In this document: positions 28,058-37,200 of the stretch, piece after piece
Numbering within the stretch: the stretch's first letter is position 1
Layout of the letters: every line of letters begins with the position of its first letter
Source: Stackebrandtia nassauensis DSM 44728
GTDB taxonomy: Bacteria; Actinomycetota; Actinomycetes; Mycobacteriales; Micromonosporaceae
Direction of reading: 5' to 3'
Length of the DNA: 64,000 bases
Assembly: GCF_000024545.1 (NCBI RefSeq)
Contig: NC_013947.1
Span: 868,001 to 932,000, forward strand
Notes under the pieces: generated by a model
What the model was told of the DNA's origin: nothing
What the model saw: only the letters and a program-made list of their open reading frames with translations
Database searches by the model: none
Made by a program: the position numbers and the translations under genes

Positions 28058-28633
28058 CCCGGTCGCGTCGCGGTCCACATCGTTCGGCCCCCAGAGGATG
28101 TAGTTGGCGGCCCGGAAGAGGATCTCGAGCCGGTCGCGGCCGTCGTGGTCGGCGGCCAGCAGCGGGCTGCCGATCGCCAGGCAGAACGCCAGCAGGCTGC
28201 GGGCCTCGACCTCGACCGGATCGGGGCACACCAGACTGAACTGTTCCCGCAGCAGCGCCAGCCGTCGGTTGTCGACCCGGCGCAGCCGTTCGGCGACCGC
28301 CTCGTCGCGTCGCGCCCAGTCCCGCATGGCCAGGTCGAGCGGCAGCCGGTCGCCGGACAGCGTCAGCTGACCCGCCAGCCGGATCCGGGCCCGCGGGTCG
28401 GCCTCGGTGCTGTCGAGCTGTTCGAGCACGTCGTCGATGCTCTCGCGCTCCCAGGTGTCGAGCATCGCCGTGATGAGCGCGCCGCGGTCGGCGAAGAACC
28501 CGTAGAAACCACCCTTGGTCACCTTGAGCGACTTGGCGAGGCTCTCGATCCGCACCGCGTCCGGGCCGCCGTCGGCCAGGGCCTTCAGGCCCGCGGAGAT
28601 CCATGTCTCGCGAGGGGTGCGCGCTGTCGCCAC
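27353..28633 (-). CDS. TetR-family regulator with an unusually long open C-terminus
   Basis: Residues 1 to about 195 are a normal TetR repressor: helix-turn-helix in IESLAKSLKVTKGGFYGFFADRGALI and a helical ligand domain ending near LFRAANYILWG. GTG 28633 has a ribosome site (GGAAGGGA). No stop codon ends the domain: the frame stays open for about 230 more codons, 705 bases of which are antisense to the PLP gene. The tail is arginine-rich shadow-like sequence. Either the stop was lost or the long overlap is real. It is divergent from a small membrane protein across a perfect palindrome, its likely operator. Confidence 0.6.
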   Translation of the reverse strand: MATARTPRETWISAGLKALADGGPDAVRIESLAKSLKVTKGGFYGFFADRGALITAMLDTWERESIDDVLEQLDSTEADPRARIRLAGQLTLSGDRLPLDLAMRDWARRDEAVAERLRRVDNRRLALLREQFSLVCPDPVEVEARSLLAFCLAIGSPLLAADHDGRDRLEILFRAANYILWGPNDVDRDATGLQERLALAAVGRHRVGDPVALHKVQFVDALAQFARLGVPEPDPVADAQRIGRGTGDRRLHLPGGLHPGQPQAGRQPRARLPGRAGLAGGDPTTTVDGRESRTGAAHHRQRERGGRTGPEVVVLVEQRRAVEAAARGELGDRGVGGGAGQRAGAAAVDELQLGDLPHRRDGLAAPLDEFAKRPVLDQSQHRRRGTAALAEPGDLALVAHDADEVETLAGLDLASQPDGFQRRVHR

Positions 28634-28661
28634 GGTGTGTCCCTTCCCACGTCCCACCATA

Positions 28662-28708
28662 TATACGGAGCCGTATAAATGGGGCTATCGTTTATACGGT
28701 ACCGAATA
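28662..28708. promoter_or_regulatory. Paired palindromic operators between tetR and the membrane protein gene
   Basis: Site 1 is TATACGG-AG-CCGTATA (28662-28677), a perfect 7-bp-arm palindrome. Site 2 is TATACGGTACCGAATA (28693-28708), the same half-site around a perfect CGGTACCG core with one mismatched pair. Centres are 31 bp apart, about three helical turns. Both lie in the short divergent gap, as expected for TetR autoregulation. Confidence 0.7.
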
Positions 28709-28763
28709 TTACCGGCCCGGACCGCGAGGTCCGGACCCCTTCCGCAACGGAGATGAACGTGAC

Positions 28764-29204
28764 ATGAGCACCACAACCGCGCAGCCCACCGACAGCAGAC
28801 CCGCGACACTGACCACGGTGGCGGGCTGGTTCATGGTGGTGACCGCGCTCGCACACAGCATCGTCGGCATCTTCATGTTCGCCGGGGAATGGCCCAAGAT
28901 CCTCACCGGCGAACTGCAGTGGGACATGACCGTCACCCGGGACTTCCAGACCCACCTGGCCTTCTGGTTCGTGCCCGGCAGCTTCGCGCTGCCGACGATC
29001 ATCCTCGGCCTGGTGGCCATCAGCCGGGGCCGCGAAGGCCGCACCCTGCCCGTCTACGTCGCGTGGATTCTGCTGGCCGACGCCATCGTCGGCGGCTGGA
29101 TGGTGTTCCCGTCCGGCCACGTCTGGGGCCTGATCCCGATCACCCTGCTGTTCATCGCCCACCACCGCGCCAAGCGACTCAGGAACGCCACGGCCCTGTC
29201 GTGA
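28764..29204 (+). CDS. Small four-helix membrane protein (DUF6463-like)
   Basis: A 146-residue integral membrane protein with about four hydrophobic helices (TTVAGWFMVVTALAHSIVGI near the N-terminus, others around residues 68-86, 93-112 and 118-135). It resembles small actinobacterial membrane proteins grouped as DUF6463; this is from memory and not certain. ATG 28764 has GGAG 11 bases upstream. It is divergent from the TetR gene and shares its palindromes, so it is the likely repressed target. It overlaps the convergent kinase gene by 26 bases. Confidence 0.7.
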   Translation: MSTTTAQPTDSRPATLTTVAGWFMVVTALAHSIVGIFMFAGEWPKILTGELQWDMTVTRDFQTHLAFWFVPGSFALPTIILGLVAISRGREGRTLPVYVAWILLADAIVGGWMVFPSGHVWGLIPITLLFIAHHRAKRLRNATALS

Positions 29205-29817
29205 TGACCCGCGCGCACCGGTCGCGATCCACTTTGACCAGCTCACCGTTGGGCACGTCATTGTGATGCGCCCGCTCCCGCGCCGCCCGCACACCCCGGC
29301 CACCGGACGAATGCCGCCGCACCAACCGTCGCAGCCGCTCCTCGTCCGGTGTCTCCACATACCACAGTTCAATGGCGAGGTCCGCGATCTCGCGCCAGCC
29401 CTCGGCCGGGCTGGCCAGGTAGTTGCCCTCGGTCACGACCAGCCGCACCCCGGGAGCCACGACGTGCCGGGCCGCGATCGGTTCGTGCAGCGTCCGGTCG
29501 TAGTCGGGCACGTAGACGTCGCGGGAACGCTCCGCCAGCAGTCGCCGCAGCAGCGCCAGGTAGCCGTCCACGTCGAAGGTGAAGATCGCGCCCTTGCGAT
29601 CGGCGACGCCCAGCCGCTCCAGCTGCGCGTTGGACAGGTGGAAACCGTCCAGCGGCACATTGGCCGCGGTGCCGGGCCCGAAGCGCCGGTTGAGCCCGTC
29701 CACCAGCTCGCGTGCCAAAGTGGACTTCCCGGCGGCGGGCGGTCCCGCCAGGCCCAGGACGCGCCGCTGCCCGGCGTCGGGGACCAGGGCCGCGGCGGCG
29801 GCGAGCGTGTCGGACAT
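29179..29817 (-). CDS. Nucleoside/nucleotide kinase family protein (PanK/uridine kinase-like P-loop)
   Basis: A 212-residue P-loop kinase. The Walker A motif GPPAAGKST is near residue 25; the substrate segment VPLDGFHLSN and the YVPDYDRTLHEP loop are those of the uridine kinase / type I pantothenate kinase-like group. It probably phosphorylates a nucleoside, sugar or pantothenate-like small molecule. It stands alone, converging with the membrane protein gene with a 26-base overlap of coding ends. Confidence 0.8.
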   Translation of the reverse strand: MSDTLAAAAALVPDAGQRRVLGLAGPPAAGKSTLARELVDGLNRRFGPGTAANVPLDGFHLSNAQLERLGVADRKGAIFTFDVDGYLALLRRLLAERSRDVYVPDYDRTLHEPIAARHVVAPGVRLVVTEGNYLASPAEGWREIADLAIELWYVETPDEERLRRLVRRHSSGGRGVRAARERAHHNDVPNGELVKVDRDRCARVITTGPWRS

Positions 29818-29885
29818 GACAGCGACCGTAACGCGAAGGACCCCGCCACCGGAGCAAGTGACGGGGTCCTCCGTGTCGGTTCAGG

Positions 29886-30425
29886 TCAGTGCTGCCTGGT
29901 TCCCTCGGGCAGTTCGCCCTTGCCCGCGGGGACCTGCGGATCGCTCCAGCCCAGGTACACGTCGCCGTAGTAGCCCAGGTCGTCGCTGTGACCGATGGCG
30001 CCGCCGACACTGGAGGCCCAGAAGCCCCCGTTGCCGTCGGCGACACCGACGTGGCCGTACTCGCTGGTGTTCCAGAAGACGAACGCGCCCAGCGGCGGGT
30101 TGGTGTCGCCCGGGTGGGCCGTGCCCGCCTCGTTGGTGGCGTTCCAGTGATCGATGGCCGAAGGCCATACTCCGGTGGTGCCGTAAGCGTTCTCGGCCGC
30201 CATCTCGCACATGCCCTCGTACTCGGAGCTGCCTTCCCGCTCCTGGTACCACTCGATGGCGCCCTGCGGGGTCCCGTCGGCGGGACTCTTCTGACTCTGC
30301 TCCTGCTGGTCGACCGTCGTCGCCGGCGACTCAGCCGAGGCGAGAGCGGGGACGAACGCGAGTGCCAGGGCCGCGATCGCCGCCGCAGCGCCGATGACCA
30401 GTCTGGTGACTGCCTTCTTCTTCAT
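29886..30425 (-). CDS. Secreted CHAP/NlpC-like amidase candidate
   Basis: A 179-residue exported protein. A Sec signal peptide (MKKKAVTRLVIGAAAAIAAL to ASAES) is followed by a papain-like arrangement: a cysteine in MCEMAAENAYG, then PPLGAFVFWN and a histidine in YGHVGVADGNG. This is the Cys...His layout of CHAP and NlpC/P60 peptidoglycan hydrolases, so cell-wall cleavage is likely but not shown. ATG 30425 was chosen over 30467 because AGGAG sits 7 bases upstream and the signal peptide then starts correctly. Confidence 0.72.
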   Translation of the reverse strand: MKKKAVTRLVIGAAAAIAALALAFVPALASAESPATTVDQQEQSQKSPADGTPQGAIEWYQEREGSSEYEGMCEMAAENAYGTTGVWPSAIDHWNATNEAGTAHPGDTNPPLGAFVFWNTSEYGHVGVADGNGGFWASSVGGAIGHSDDLGYYGDVYLGWSDPQVPAGKGELPEGTRQH

Positions 30426-30511
30426 GAGATCTCCTGTGGGGCAGGGGAAGAGTGCGGGGACCATCATGCATATGCGGTATACAAACCCTCCATGACTTCA
30501 CAGGGTGATCG

Positions 30512-32890
30512 TCAGGTAGACGCGGACAGTCTTGCCGTGCTTGGCAATCCGGCCCTGCCCCTGGTGTCGACGGTGATCGTCGTCTTAGCACCGTCCATAG
30601 AGACCTTCACGTTCTCGTCCGCCTCGATGACCGCGCTGGTGGCGCGGGCCACGACGACGGTGACGACGACGCCCGACTGCTTCGGATCGCTGACGGCCAC
30701 GGCGATCTCGCCGCCGTCCTCGACCATCACCACCGAGGACGGCTGATCGACGGTGATGACACCGTCCGCCGTCCCCGGGTTCCAGAAGTTGGCGGCCCGC
30801 CGCCCCCGCGCGCCACGCACCGCGTGCACGTCCGCGCTGTTGTCGGTCACCGTGACGGACGGATCGGCGGCGTAGGCCGCCGTCGCCTCGGCATCGGCTC
30901 CCGGCAGCACGGTGTACTCATAGGACGCCGCGCTCGGTGCCGCGCCGTGGTCGAACCACACCGTCGCGAAGTCGCGCGTCACCTCATCGCCCTCGCCGCC
31001 CTCGGGATCGGCGCCGATGTCCGACCAGCGGCCGGTTCGCCTGTCGCCCAAGCCCCGCAGCCCCTCGGTGGAACCGGTGAACACGTATCCGCCCGCGCCC
31101 GGAACGCTCAACCACCCCACCCCCGACAGCGACGCGTCCCAGCCGTCGGAATCGACGCCCTCGCCGTCCACGGTGATGGTGGTACCACCGTCGGGAACCC
31201 TCCGGTTCTCCACAGTAGTCTGAGCCGCCACCTCGCTCGCGGTGATGTCACTCCCCAGCGCCACCACCACATCCCCGACGGTGAACCAGGACTTCTTGCC
31301 CTTCAGGTCGATCGGCGCCTCGGTACCCGGATCGGTCTGGGCCGTGAACGCCATCCCGTAGGCCCCCAAGCCGTCCCCGAGACTGGAACCGCCCACCCAC
31401 TTGTTCGGACCCAGATGCGCCCCGAACCCGGTGTCGGTGGCCGAACGCGGATACGTCGCCTCGGTGGCCACAGTGGTCCCCGCCAGCCGGTAGGGATCGA
31501 CCGTCGGCCAGAAGCCGTCGCTGTACTGCGCCAGATCACCGGTGTACAGATAGGTCATTCCCTCGCCGGTGTAGAACCCGTACAGGTTCTCGCCGTTGCC
31601 CGACTCATACGCCGCGATCCGGTTGCCGCGCGCCGAAACCGTGAACACGTACCCCTCGCGCGCGTGCACCATCCGGTCCATCGCCGCGAACTGCTTGTGG
31701 AACACCGCGTCCCCGGCCGCCGTCGCCCCCGCGACCGCCTTGCGGGTGGCCACGATCGACGGCACTCCGGCATGGTCCTCGAAGGGTTTGAAATCGTCCG
31801 CCTCGATCCAGCCCGCCAGCGTCTCGCCGATCCACTTCCCATCCTCGGTGCCGGCGGCGGGATGCAGGTACGCCGCCGAGGCGATCAGCCCCCGCGCCAG
31901 ATCGTGATCGTCGGAAGCCTTGCGCGCGATCGACCGTCCCCGCACGTGCGCCAGATACTGCCCCCGGAACACCACCGGCGCGAACGCCTCCCGCAACCAC
32001 GCGTAGACGTTGACTCGATCGGCATCGGTGACATCCCAGGGACTTCCCGCCAGCACCGCCAGCGACTTCGCCATGCTCCCGATCAGCACATTGCCGTACG
32101 AACCGGTGTACGCGAAATACGTGTGCTGGACGAACGAGCCGTCCCGATAGAACCCGTCACCACTGTCCACATAGTCGAACACCTGCGACAACGCGTCCCG
32201 GCCCATCGCCAGCACCGCCGCATCCCGGCTCAGCAACCCCCGCACGGCGGTGACGAGCACCTTGTCGGTCCGGTTCGCCCCGGTCTCCTCGATCGACGGA
32301 TTGTTGGTGCGGTACGTCGGATCCGGCACGAAATGCGCCACCGCCCGCATGAGCTTGCCGGTCAGCTCGGCCGGAATCCCGTCCCGCAGCAACGGAACCG
32401 TCGAGGCCACCGCCATCGGCATCCCGATCTCCCAGTGCCACCAGTTCCCCTGCTCCGGCAACCCCTCGTGATAGCGATTGTCATATATCCACGACAGACC
32501 ATCCACAATATCCTCGCGATACCCGGCGTTCCCCTCGTACGCCGAACCCTTGGTGCCGTAGGCGTTCGCCATGGCCTGCAACCGGGTCAGCATCGTGTTC
32601 GCGGTCTGCGCGTCGGTACCCGGCAGGTCCTCCCACAACGTGGTGCGGCCACCGTCCCTGATGAATCCGTCCCGGTACCTCTTCGCCGTCGCGTCCACCC
32701 GCCCGATCGCCGCGGCCAGCTTCTCATCGGCCGGATCGTAGTCACCCCCACCGGTCAACAACCCCCGCCACCGCTCCAACGCGGCGGCGTAGTCGTCGTC
32801 GGCGGCGAAAGCCCCCTTGGCGCCCAACAACACCGGCCCTGTGACAGCGATGGCGGCGGCGAGACTCAGAACCGAACGGCGACGAGGCAT
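30512..32890 (-). CDS. Secreted polysaccharide lyase family 8 protein
   Basis: A 792-residue enzyme that would cut uronic-acid polysaccharides (hyaluronan, chondroitin or xanthan) by beta-elimination. The signal MPRRRSVLSLAAA...AFA has a twin-arginine-like start. The N-terminal alpha/alpha-toroid has the conserved NWWHWEIGMP, the Asn-bearing TGANRTDK, and the catalytic His/Tyr segment DGSFVQHTYFAYTGSYGN. The C-terminal half is beta-rich. ATG 32890 has GGGAG nine bases upstream. A LacI-type operator overlaps its promoter. Exact substrate preference is not readable; no uronate-utilisation genes adjoin. Confidence 0.88.
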   Translation of the reverse strand: MPRRRSVLSLAAAIAVTGPVLLGAKGAFAADDDYAAALERWRGLLTGGGDYDPADEKLAAAIGRVDATAKRYRDGFIRDGGRTTLWEDLPGTDAQTANTMLTRLQAMANAYGTKGSAYEGNAGYREDIVDGLSWIYDNRYHEGLPEQGNWWHWEIGMPMAVASTVPLLRDGIPAELTGKLMRAVAHFVPDPTYRTNNPSIEETGANRTDKVLVTAVRGLLSRDAAVLAMGRDALSQVFDYVDSGDGFYRDGSFVQHTYFAYTGSYGNVLIGSMAKSLAVLAGSPWDVTDADRVNVYAWLREAFAPVVFRGQYLAHVRGRSIARKASDDHDLARGLIASAAYLHPAAGTEDGKWIGETLAGWIEADDFKPFEDHAGVPSIVATRKAVAGATAAGDAVFHKQFAAMDRMVHAREGYVFTVSARGNRIAAYESGNGENLYGFYTGEGMTYLYTGDLAQYSDGFWPTVDPYRLAGTTVATEATYPRSATDTGFGAHLGPNKWVGGSSLGDGLGAYGMAFTAQTDPGTEAPIDLKGKKSWFTVGDVVVALGSDITASEVAAQTTVENRRVPDGGTTITVDGEGVDSDGWDASLSGVGWLSVPGAGGYVFTGSTEGLRGLGDRRTGRWSDIGADPEGGEGDEVTRDFATVWFDHGAAPSAASYEYTVLPGADAEATAAYAADPSVTVTDNSADVHAVRGARGRRAANFWNPGTADGVITVDQPSSVVMVEDGGEIAVAVSDPKQSGVVVTVVVARATSAVIEADENVKVSMDGAKTTITVDTRGRAGLPSTARLSAST

Positions 32891-32918
32891 GGCGACTCCC
32901 TGGTCAGTGAAACACCAA

Positions 32919-32959
32919 TGGCAAGCGCTTACCATCCCAGATTCCCGCACACGGGTCAA
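32919..32959 (-). promoter_or_regulatory. Candidate promoter and LacI-type operator of the polysaccharide lyase gene
   Basis: TGGCAAGCGCTTACCA (32919-32934) is a 16-bp palindrome with one mismatched pair and a perfect AAGCGCTT core with central CG, the hallmark of LacI/GalR operators. On the minus strand TTGACC (32954-32959) is followed after 17 bases by GATGGT, a weak -10 that overlaps the operator. Binding would block transcription. The regulator is not in the window. Confidence 0.6.
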
Positions 32960-33083
32960 CCCGTTCACACATTCACATATCCCTCAACAACCAAGTGTTT
33001 ACCCCGGGTAAGCCAAAGGATGTACCCAAGTTTCGTCCCCGACGCCGATCAAACCACCCCAAACCGGGTGTTGCCTTGACCCC

Positions 33084-33395
33084 ATGACACACAACGGTTC
33101 CGCATCAGCCAAGACAGCCAGACTCAAAGCCAAGTGGTTCTCCCACCTGGGAATCTTCGCCATCGCCCAAGCGGTCTTCGCACTCACCGACAACTCCTGG
33201 GCCCTGGCCTTCCTCCGCGACTCGGTCCCCGACGATCAGTCCATCGCGATGATCGCCAGCCGCATCTGGCTCATCGTCTTCGCCGTCGACACCGTCTGGA
33301 GCTGGTGGTCGATCGCCGACCGCCAAAAGAAAGCCGCCGCCCAGCGCGAGGGCCAACACCACCCCCTCGTCACCCGATACGACGAGAACCGATGA
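33084..33395 (+). CDS. Small two-helix membrane protein
   Basis: A 103-residue protein with two hydrophobic segments (HLGIFAIAQAVFAL and IASRIWLIVFAVDTVWSWW) flanked by basic ends. I do not assign a function. Its stop overlaps the next start (ATGA), so it is coupled to the DUF2306 protein and may act with it in the membrane. A 13-base palindrome TTACCCcGGGTAA (32999-33011) lies 73 bases upstream and may regulate the pair. Confidence 0.7.
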   Translation: MTHNGSASAKTARLKAKWFSHLGIFAIAQAVFALTDNSWALAFLRDSVPDDQSIAMIASRIWLIVFAVDTVWSWWSIADRQKKAAAQREGQHHPLVTRYDENR

Positions 33396-34174
33396 CGGCC
33401 CCGACGAACCGCCGCCCCCGCGTCGCCTGGTGGCGCCGCCCCTGGGTGATACCACTGGGCCTGGGAACCGTCGCGTTCCTGGCCTTTTCCCTCCCGCCGT
33501 ACCTCAGCTATGACCCGGCCCAAACCCGAGTCCCCGCACCGCCGGGCTTCCCCGAGTACTACTGGATCCTGCACACGCACATCATGTTCGGCACCATCGC
33601 ACTGGTGACCTGCTGCCTCCAGGTATGGCCCTGGCTGCGGCAACGCCACCCGAAAATCCACCGCACCAGCGGACGGCTCTACGTCCTGGCGGGAGTCCTA
33701 CCCTCGGGCCTCCTCGCGCTCCCGGTCGCGATCTTCAGCCTCTCGGGCCCCAGCGCCCAGACCAGCTCGGTACTCCAAGCCCTCCTATGGCTGGGCGCCA
33801 CGATCGCGGGATTCCGCGCCGCCCGGGCCCGCCGCTTCCGAGAACACCGCCGCTGGATGGTCCGCAGCTTCGCGCTGACAACCTCCATAGTGGTGAGCCG
33901 CATCTGGCTGGTGGCGGTCGACGCGGCCTTGAAACCCACCCTGGAAACGGGGTTCGACGGCAACGAGCTGTTCTTCGACCAGACGGTGGGCGGCATCGCG
34001 GCCTGGCTGAGCTGGGTGGTGAACCTGCTGCTGGCGGAGTGGTGGCTGAGCCGCAAACCGAAACGGGGAGGCGGACGACGTCCCGCGCCGCGGACGGAGG
34101 GGATCGGCGGGGCGGGAAGTGGGGGCGGGGAACCGAAATCCGCTGAAGTGAGCCTCGCGGCCAAGGTGGACTGA
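33392..34174 (+). CDS. DUF2306 membrane protein
   Basis: A 260-residue polytopic membrane protein of the DUF2306 family. It has about six helices with family histidines (WILHTHIMFGTIALV; KIHRTSGRLYVLAG; FREHRRWMVRSFALT), a pattern suggesting heme or metal ligation, though no role is proven. The ATG overlaps the upstream stop by 4 bases. The C-terminal 35 residues are glycine/proline/arginine-rich and probably disordered in the cytoplasm. Confidence 0.8.
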   Translation: MTAPTNRRPRVAWWRRPWVIPLGLGTVAFLAFSLPPYLSYDPAQTRVPAPPGFPEYYWILHTHIMFGTIALVTCCLQVWPWLRQRHPKIHRTSGRLYVLAGVLPSGLLALPVAIFSLSGPSAQTSSVLQALLWLGATIAGFRAARARRFREHRRWMVRSFALTTSIVVSRIWLVAVDAALKPTLETGFDGNELFFDQTVGGIAAWLSWVVNLLLAEWWLSRKPKRGGGRRPAPRTEGIGGAGSGGGEPKSAEVSLAAKVD

Positions 34175-34212
34175 CGAACTCACGGAACGACATGGACGCA
34201 GCCGGGTACGGT

Positions 34213-34236
34213 CGGTTAGGTTGACGGCCGTAACCG
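34213..34236. promoter_or_regulatory. Inverted repeat just upstream of the SARP gene
   Basis: CGGTTA (34213-34218) and TAACCG (34231-34236) flank a 12-base spacer and end 14 bases before the GTG start, reaching the ribosome site (GGAGG, 34242-34246). It could be an operator or a 5' mRNA hairpin. The evidence is arm complementarity only. Confidence 0.35.
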
Positions 34237-34250
34237 GCTGTGGAGGTGTC

Positions 34251-37200
34251 GTGGAGTATCGGATTCTGGGGCCGCTGGAGGTCGTCCGGGACGGGGTTCC
34301 GATCGCCATCAAGGGGCGGCACCAACCGCGCCTGCTCGCGATGCTGCTACTGGAGGCGGGCCAGACGGTGACGCTTTCGCGGCTGGTGGACGTGCTGTGG
34401 GACGAAGAACCCCCGGAGACGGCCCGGCGCCAAGCGCAGAACTACATGGCGGCGTTGCGCAGAACCCTCGGCACGAGCAACCCGATCGAGGTGGTGGGGG
34501 AGGGATACCGGTTCGCGGCTGGGGACAGCTTTGTGGACTCCGTTCGGTTCGAGGAGCTGAACCACCTGGCGCGTCACGACGCACGCGAGGGCAGACATGC
34601 CAAGGCGTTGCCGAGCTTCGACGAGGCACTGGGCCTGTGGCGAGGACCGACCCTGGCGGGGTTGTCGGCGCGGTGGCTGGAATCGCGGTCAAGGCGACTC
34701 GACGATCTCCGCCTCGGCATGATCGAGGACCGCGCGGCGAGCCTCCTCGAACTGGGGCGACACGCGGACGTGGTGGGGGAGCTGGCGGAACTGTTGGCGG
34801 AGAAGCCGTATCGACAGCAGGCGGCACGACATCTGATGCTGGCGCTGTATCGGTGTGGCAGGGGTGCCGAGGCGCTGGAGGTCTTTGGGGCACTACGGAC
34901 GCGGTTGGCGGAGGAACTGGGGATCGACCCGAATCCGATGGTGCGGGAGCTGCATGGGCGGATCCTGCGGGAGGACGCGTCGCTGGCGGTGCCGCGGCCA
35001 GAGATGTCAATCGTTGCGGCTAAGCCAGAGATTCTGGTGCCCGCACAGCTTCCGGCGGGCGTGGCGACGTTCACCGGCCGGGATGAAGAGCTGGCCGAGT
35101 TGGACAGGCTGTTCGACTCCGGAGCCGCTGTCACCGTATTGTCGGCGATCTCCGGTGGTGGTGGCGTGGGAAAGACTGCGTTGGCGGTCCACTGGAGTCG
35201 GAATCGGACCGAAAGGTTCCCTGACGGACAGCTCTACGTCAACCTGCGCGGTTTTGACCACAATGAACCGTTGAAGCCCATTGACGCGCTATCACGATTC
35301 CTTCGTGCGCTTGGGACTCCGAGCGCCAAAATTCCGGCAGAGACCGAGGAGGCGTCGGCGCTGTTTCGCTCGGTGATGAACGGCCGGAACATGCTGGTGG
35401 TCTTGGACAACGCCCGAACTGCTGAGCAGGTGCGACCGTTGTTGCCGGGCGGCCAGGACAACGCCGTCCTGGTGACGAGCCGCAATCGGCTGGCGAGCCT
35501 GGCGGCGCTCAATGACGCCAAGCTCATGGCTTTGGATGTGCTCAGCCTTACGGAGTCGTTGGAGCTACTGGCCGAGCTGATTGGGGCTGATCGGGTTAAC
35601 GCGGATCCGGATTCTGCCCGTCGGCTGGTCGAATTGTGCGGTCATCTTCCGCTGGCATTGCGGATCGCGGCCGCTAGCCTGGCGGCAAGGTCCGATGGCT
35701 CGATATCCAATTTGGCGTCCGAACTTGACAGCGTTTCTCGGCTGGAGATCCTCAGCATCGAGGGCGACCCGTACTCAGCTGTTACGGCGACGTTTGACCT
35801 ATCAGTCGGCGCTTTGAGCATTGAGGCCCGGGATCTGTTCCTGCGCCTGGGGATGATTCCGGGTGAGGACATTGCGGAAGGACTGGCCGTTGAGGTTTCG
35901 GGCCACCAGGAGGATCGAGCCAAGGACCTGTTGCAGGGTCTGGTTTCTGCACACTTGCTCGAGACGCATGTTCCAGGGAGGTACCGCTTCCATGACCTGG
36001 TGAGAATCTATGCGCATCGTTGCGCAATTGACAAGTTGAGTAGCTCAATTTGTGAATCGATTATCGATACGCTCGTCGCTTGGTACTTCCAGAATCGTGG
36101 TCGAATCAGTCCCGATGAAATTCCAAATGTGGTTACCACCTGCAAGTTGCTGAACAAACATCCGGAGATGTGGCGGGTGGCATACACCTTGAGCATGATC
36201 ACGCACCACGGGCTCGGTTTGAAAGTCGCCCGTGACCAATGTGAGATCGCTTTGAGGATCGCTGAGGTGTATAACGACAGGCATGGCCAAGCACGCATGC
36301 TGTCTGCACTTGGGGGGATTCAATATGCACTAGGGGAAACGGAGCTTTCCATTGAATTGTCCCGGAAATCCGTAGCCACAATAGATCCTAATGTGGACTC
36401 ACGGACATACGGCGACTTGTGTAACAACCTCGGAATTCGGCTTAGTTGGAGCGGTCGGTATCGGGAAGCCGAGGAGTGGCTGGTGAAGTCATTGCAGCCG
36501 GGTTATATGGCTGAAGGCGTTCATTTTGAACTGGTGCGCGTGCTTAATTTGGGAACTGTGTACAGGGCGTTGGGGCGTTATGGTGATGCATTGGCATACC
36601 TGGATCGAAGTGCGGCACTTTTGTCGAAGCTCGAAAGCCGATCAATCGCCGCGAGCATTTATCTCGCCAGAGCGCTATTGGAGAACGATCGAGGTCGCCA
36701 CCGTAAAGCTTGGGCCTATGCCCAGGAGGCATTGCTTGCAGGTCAGCAGTGCAAGTCTGTTCGTTCGATAGTGATCGCGCTCCAGCAACGAGGTTTGGCA
36801 GAGTTTGGGTGCGGGAAAATCGAGCGAGCGCGTGAGGACTATCTTGCGTCTACAGTACGAGCAAATGAACACGGAATGTCTACAGTAGAGCGTCGCAACT
36901 ACTGTTTTCTCGCGGACCTCGAATGTTTCGCTGGCGACAATAGTCGAGCAGTGAAGTATCTGGAGTCAGCAGCAGCAGTGGAAGTCTTGCAACCTCCTAG
37001 ATACCTGGTTGCAGAGATGCTGCGCGTGGACAGCAACGTTCGTTTGAAACTGAACGCGTATCGGCATGCTGTAAGTACGGGACGCAAGGCCGCAGCCTTG
37101 TTCGCCTCAATGCCTGATCCGCTGCGCCATGCGCGTTCGTTGGTGATAGTCGCTAGGGCATATGAGGGCTTGGCCGACTACAACAAAGCAGCAGACGCTC

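Noticed and set aside
29881-30252. Alternative small minus-strand frame inside the secreted amidase gene
   Set aside because: It shares the same bases in another frame, is Arg/Gly/His-rich and lacks a signal peptide; the annotated frame has a ribosome site and a clear signal sequence.
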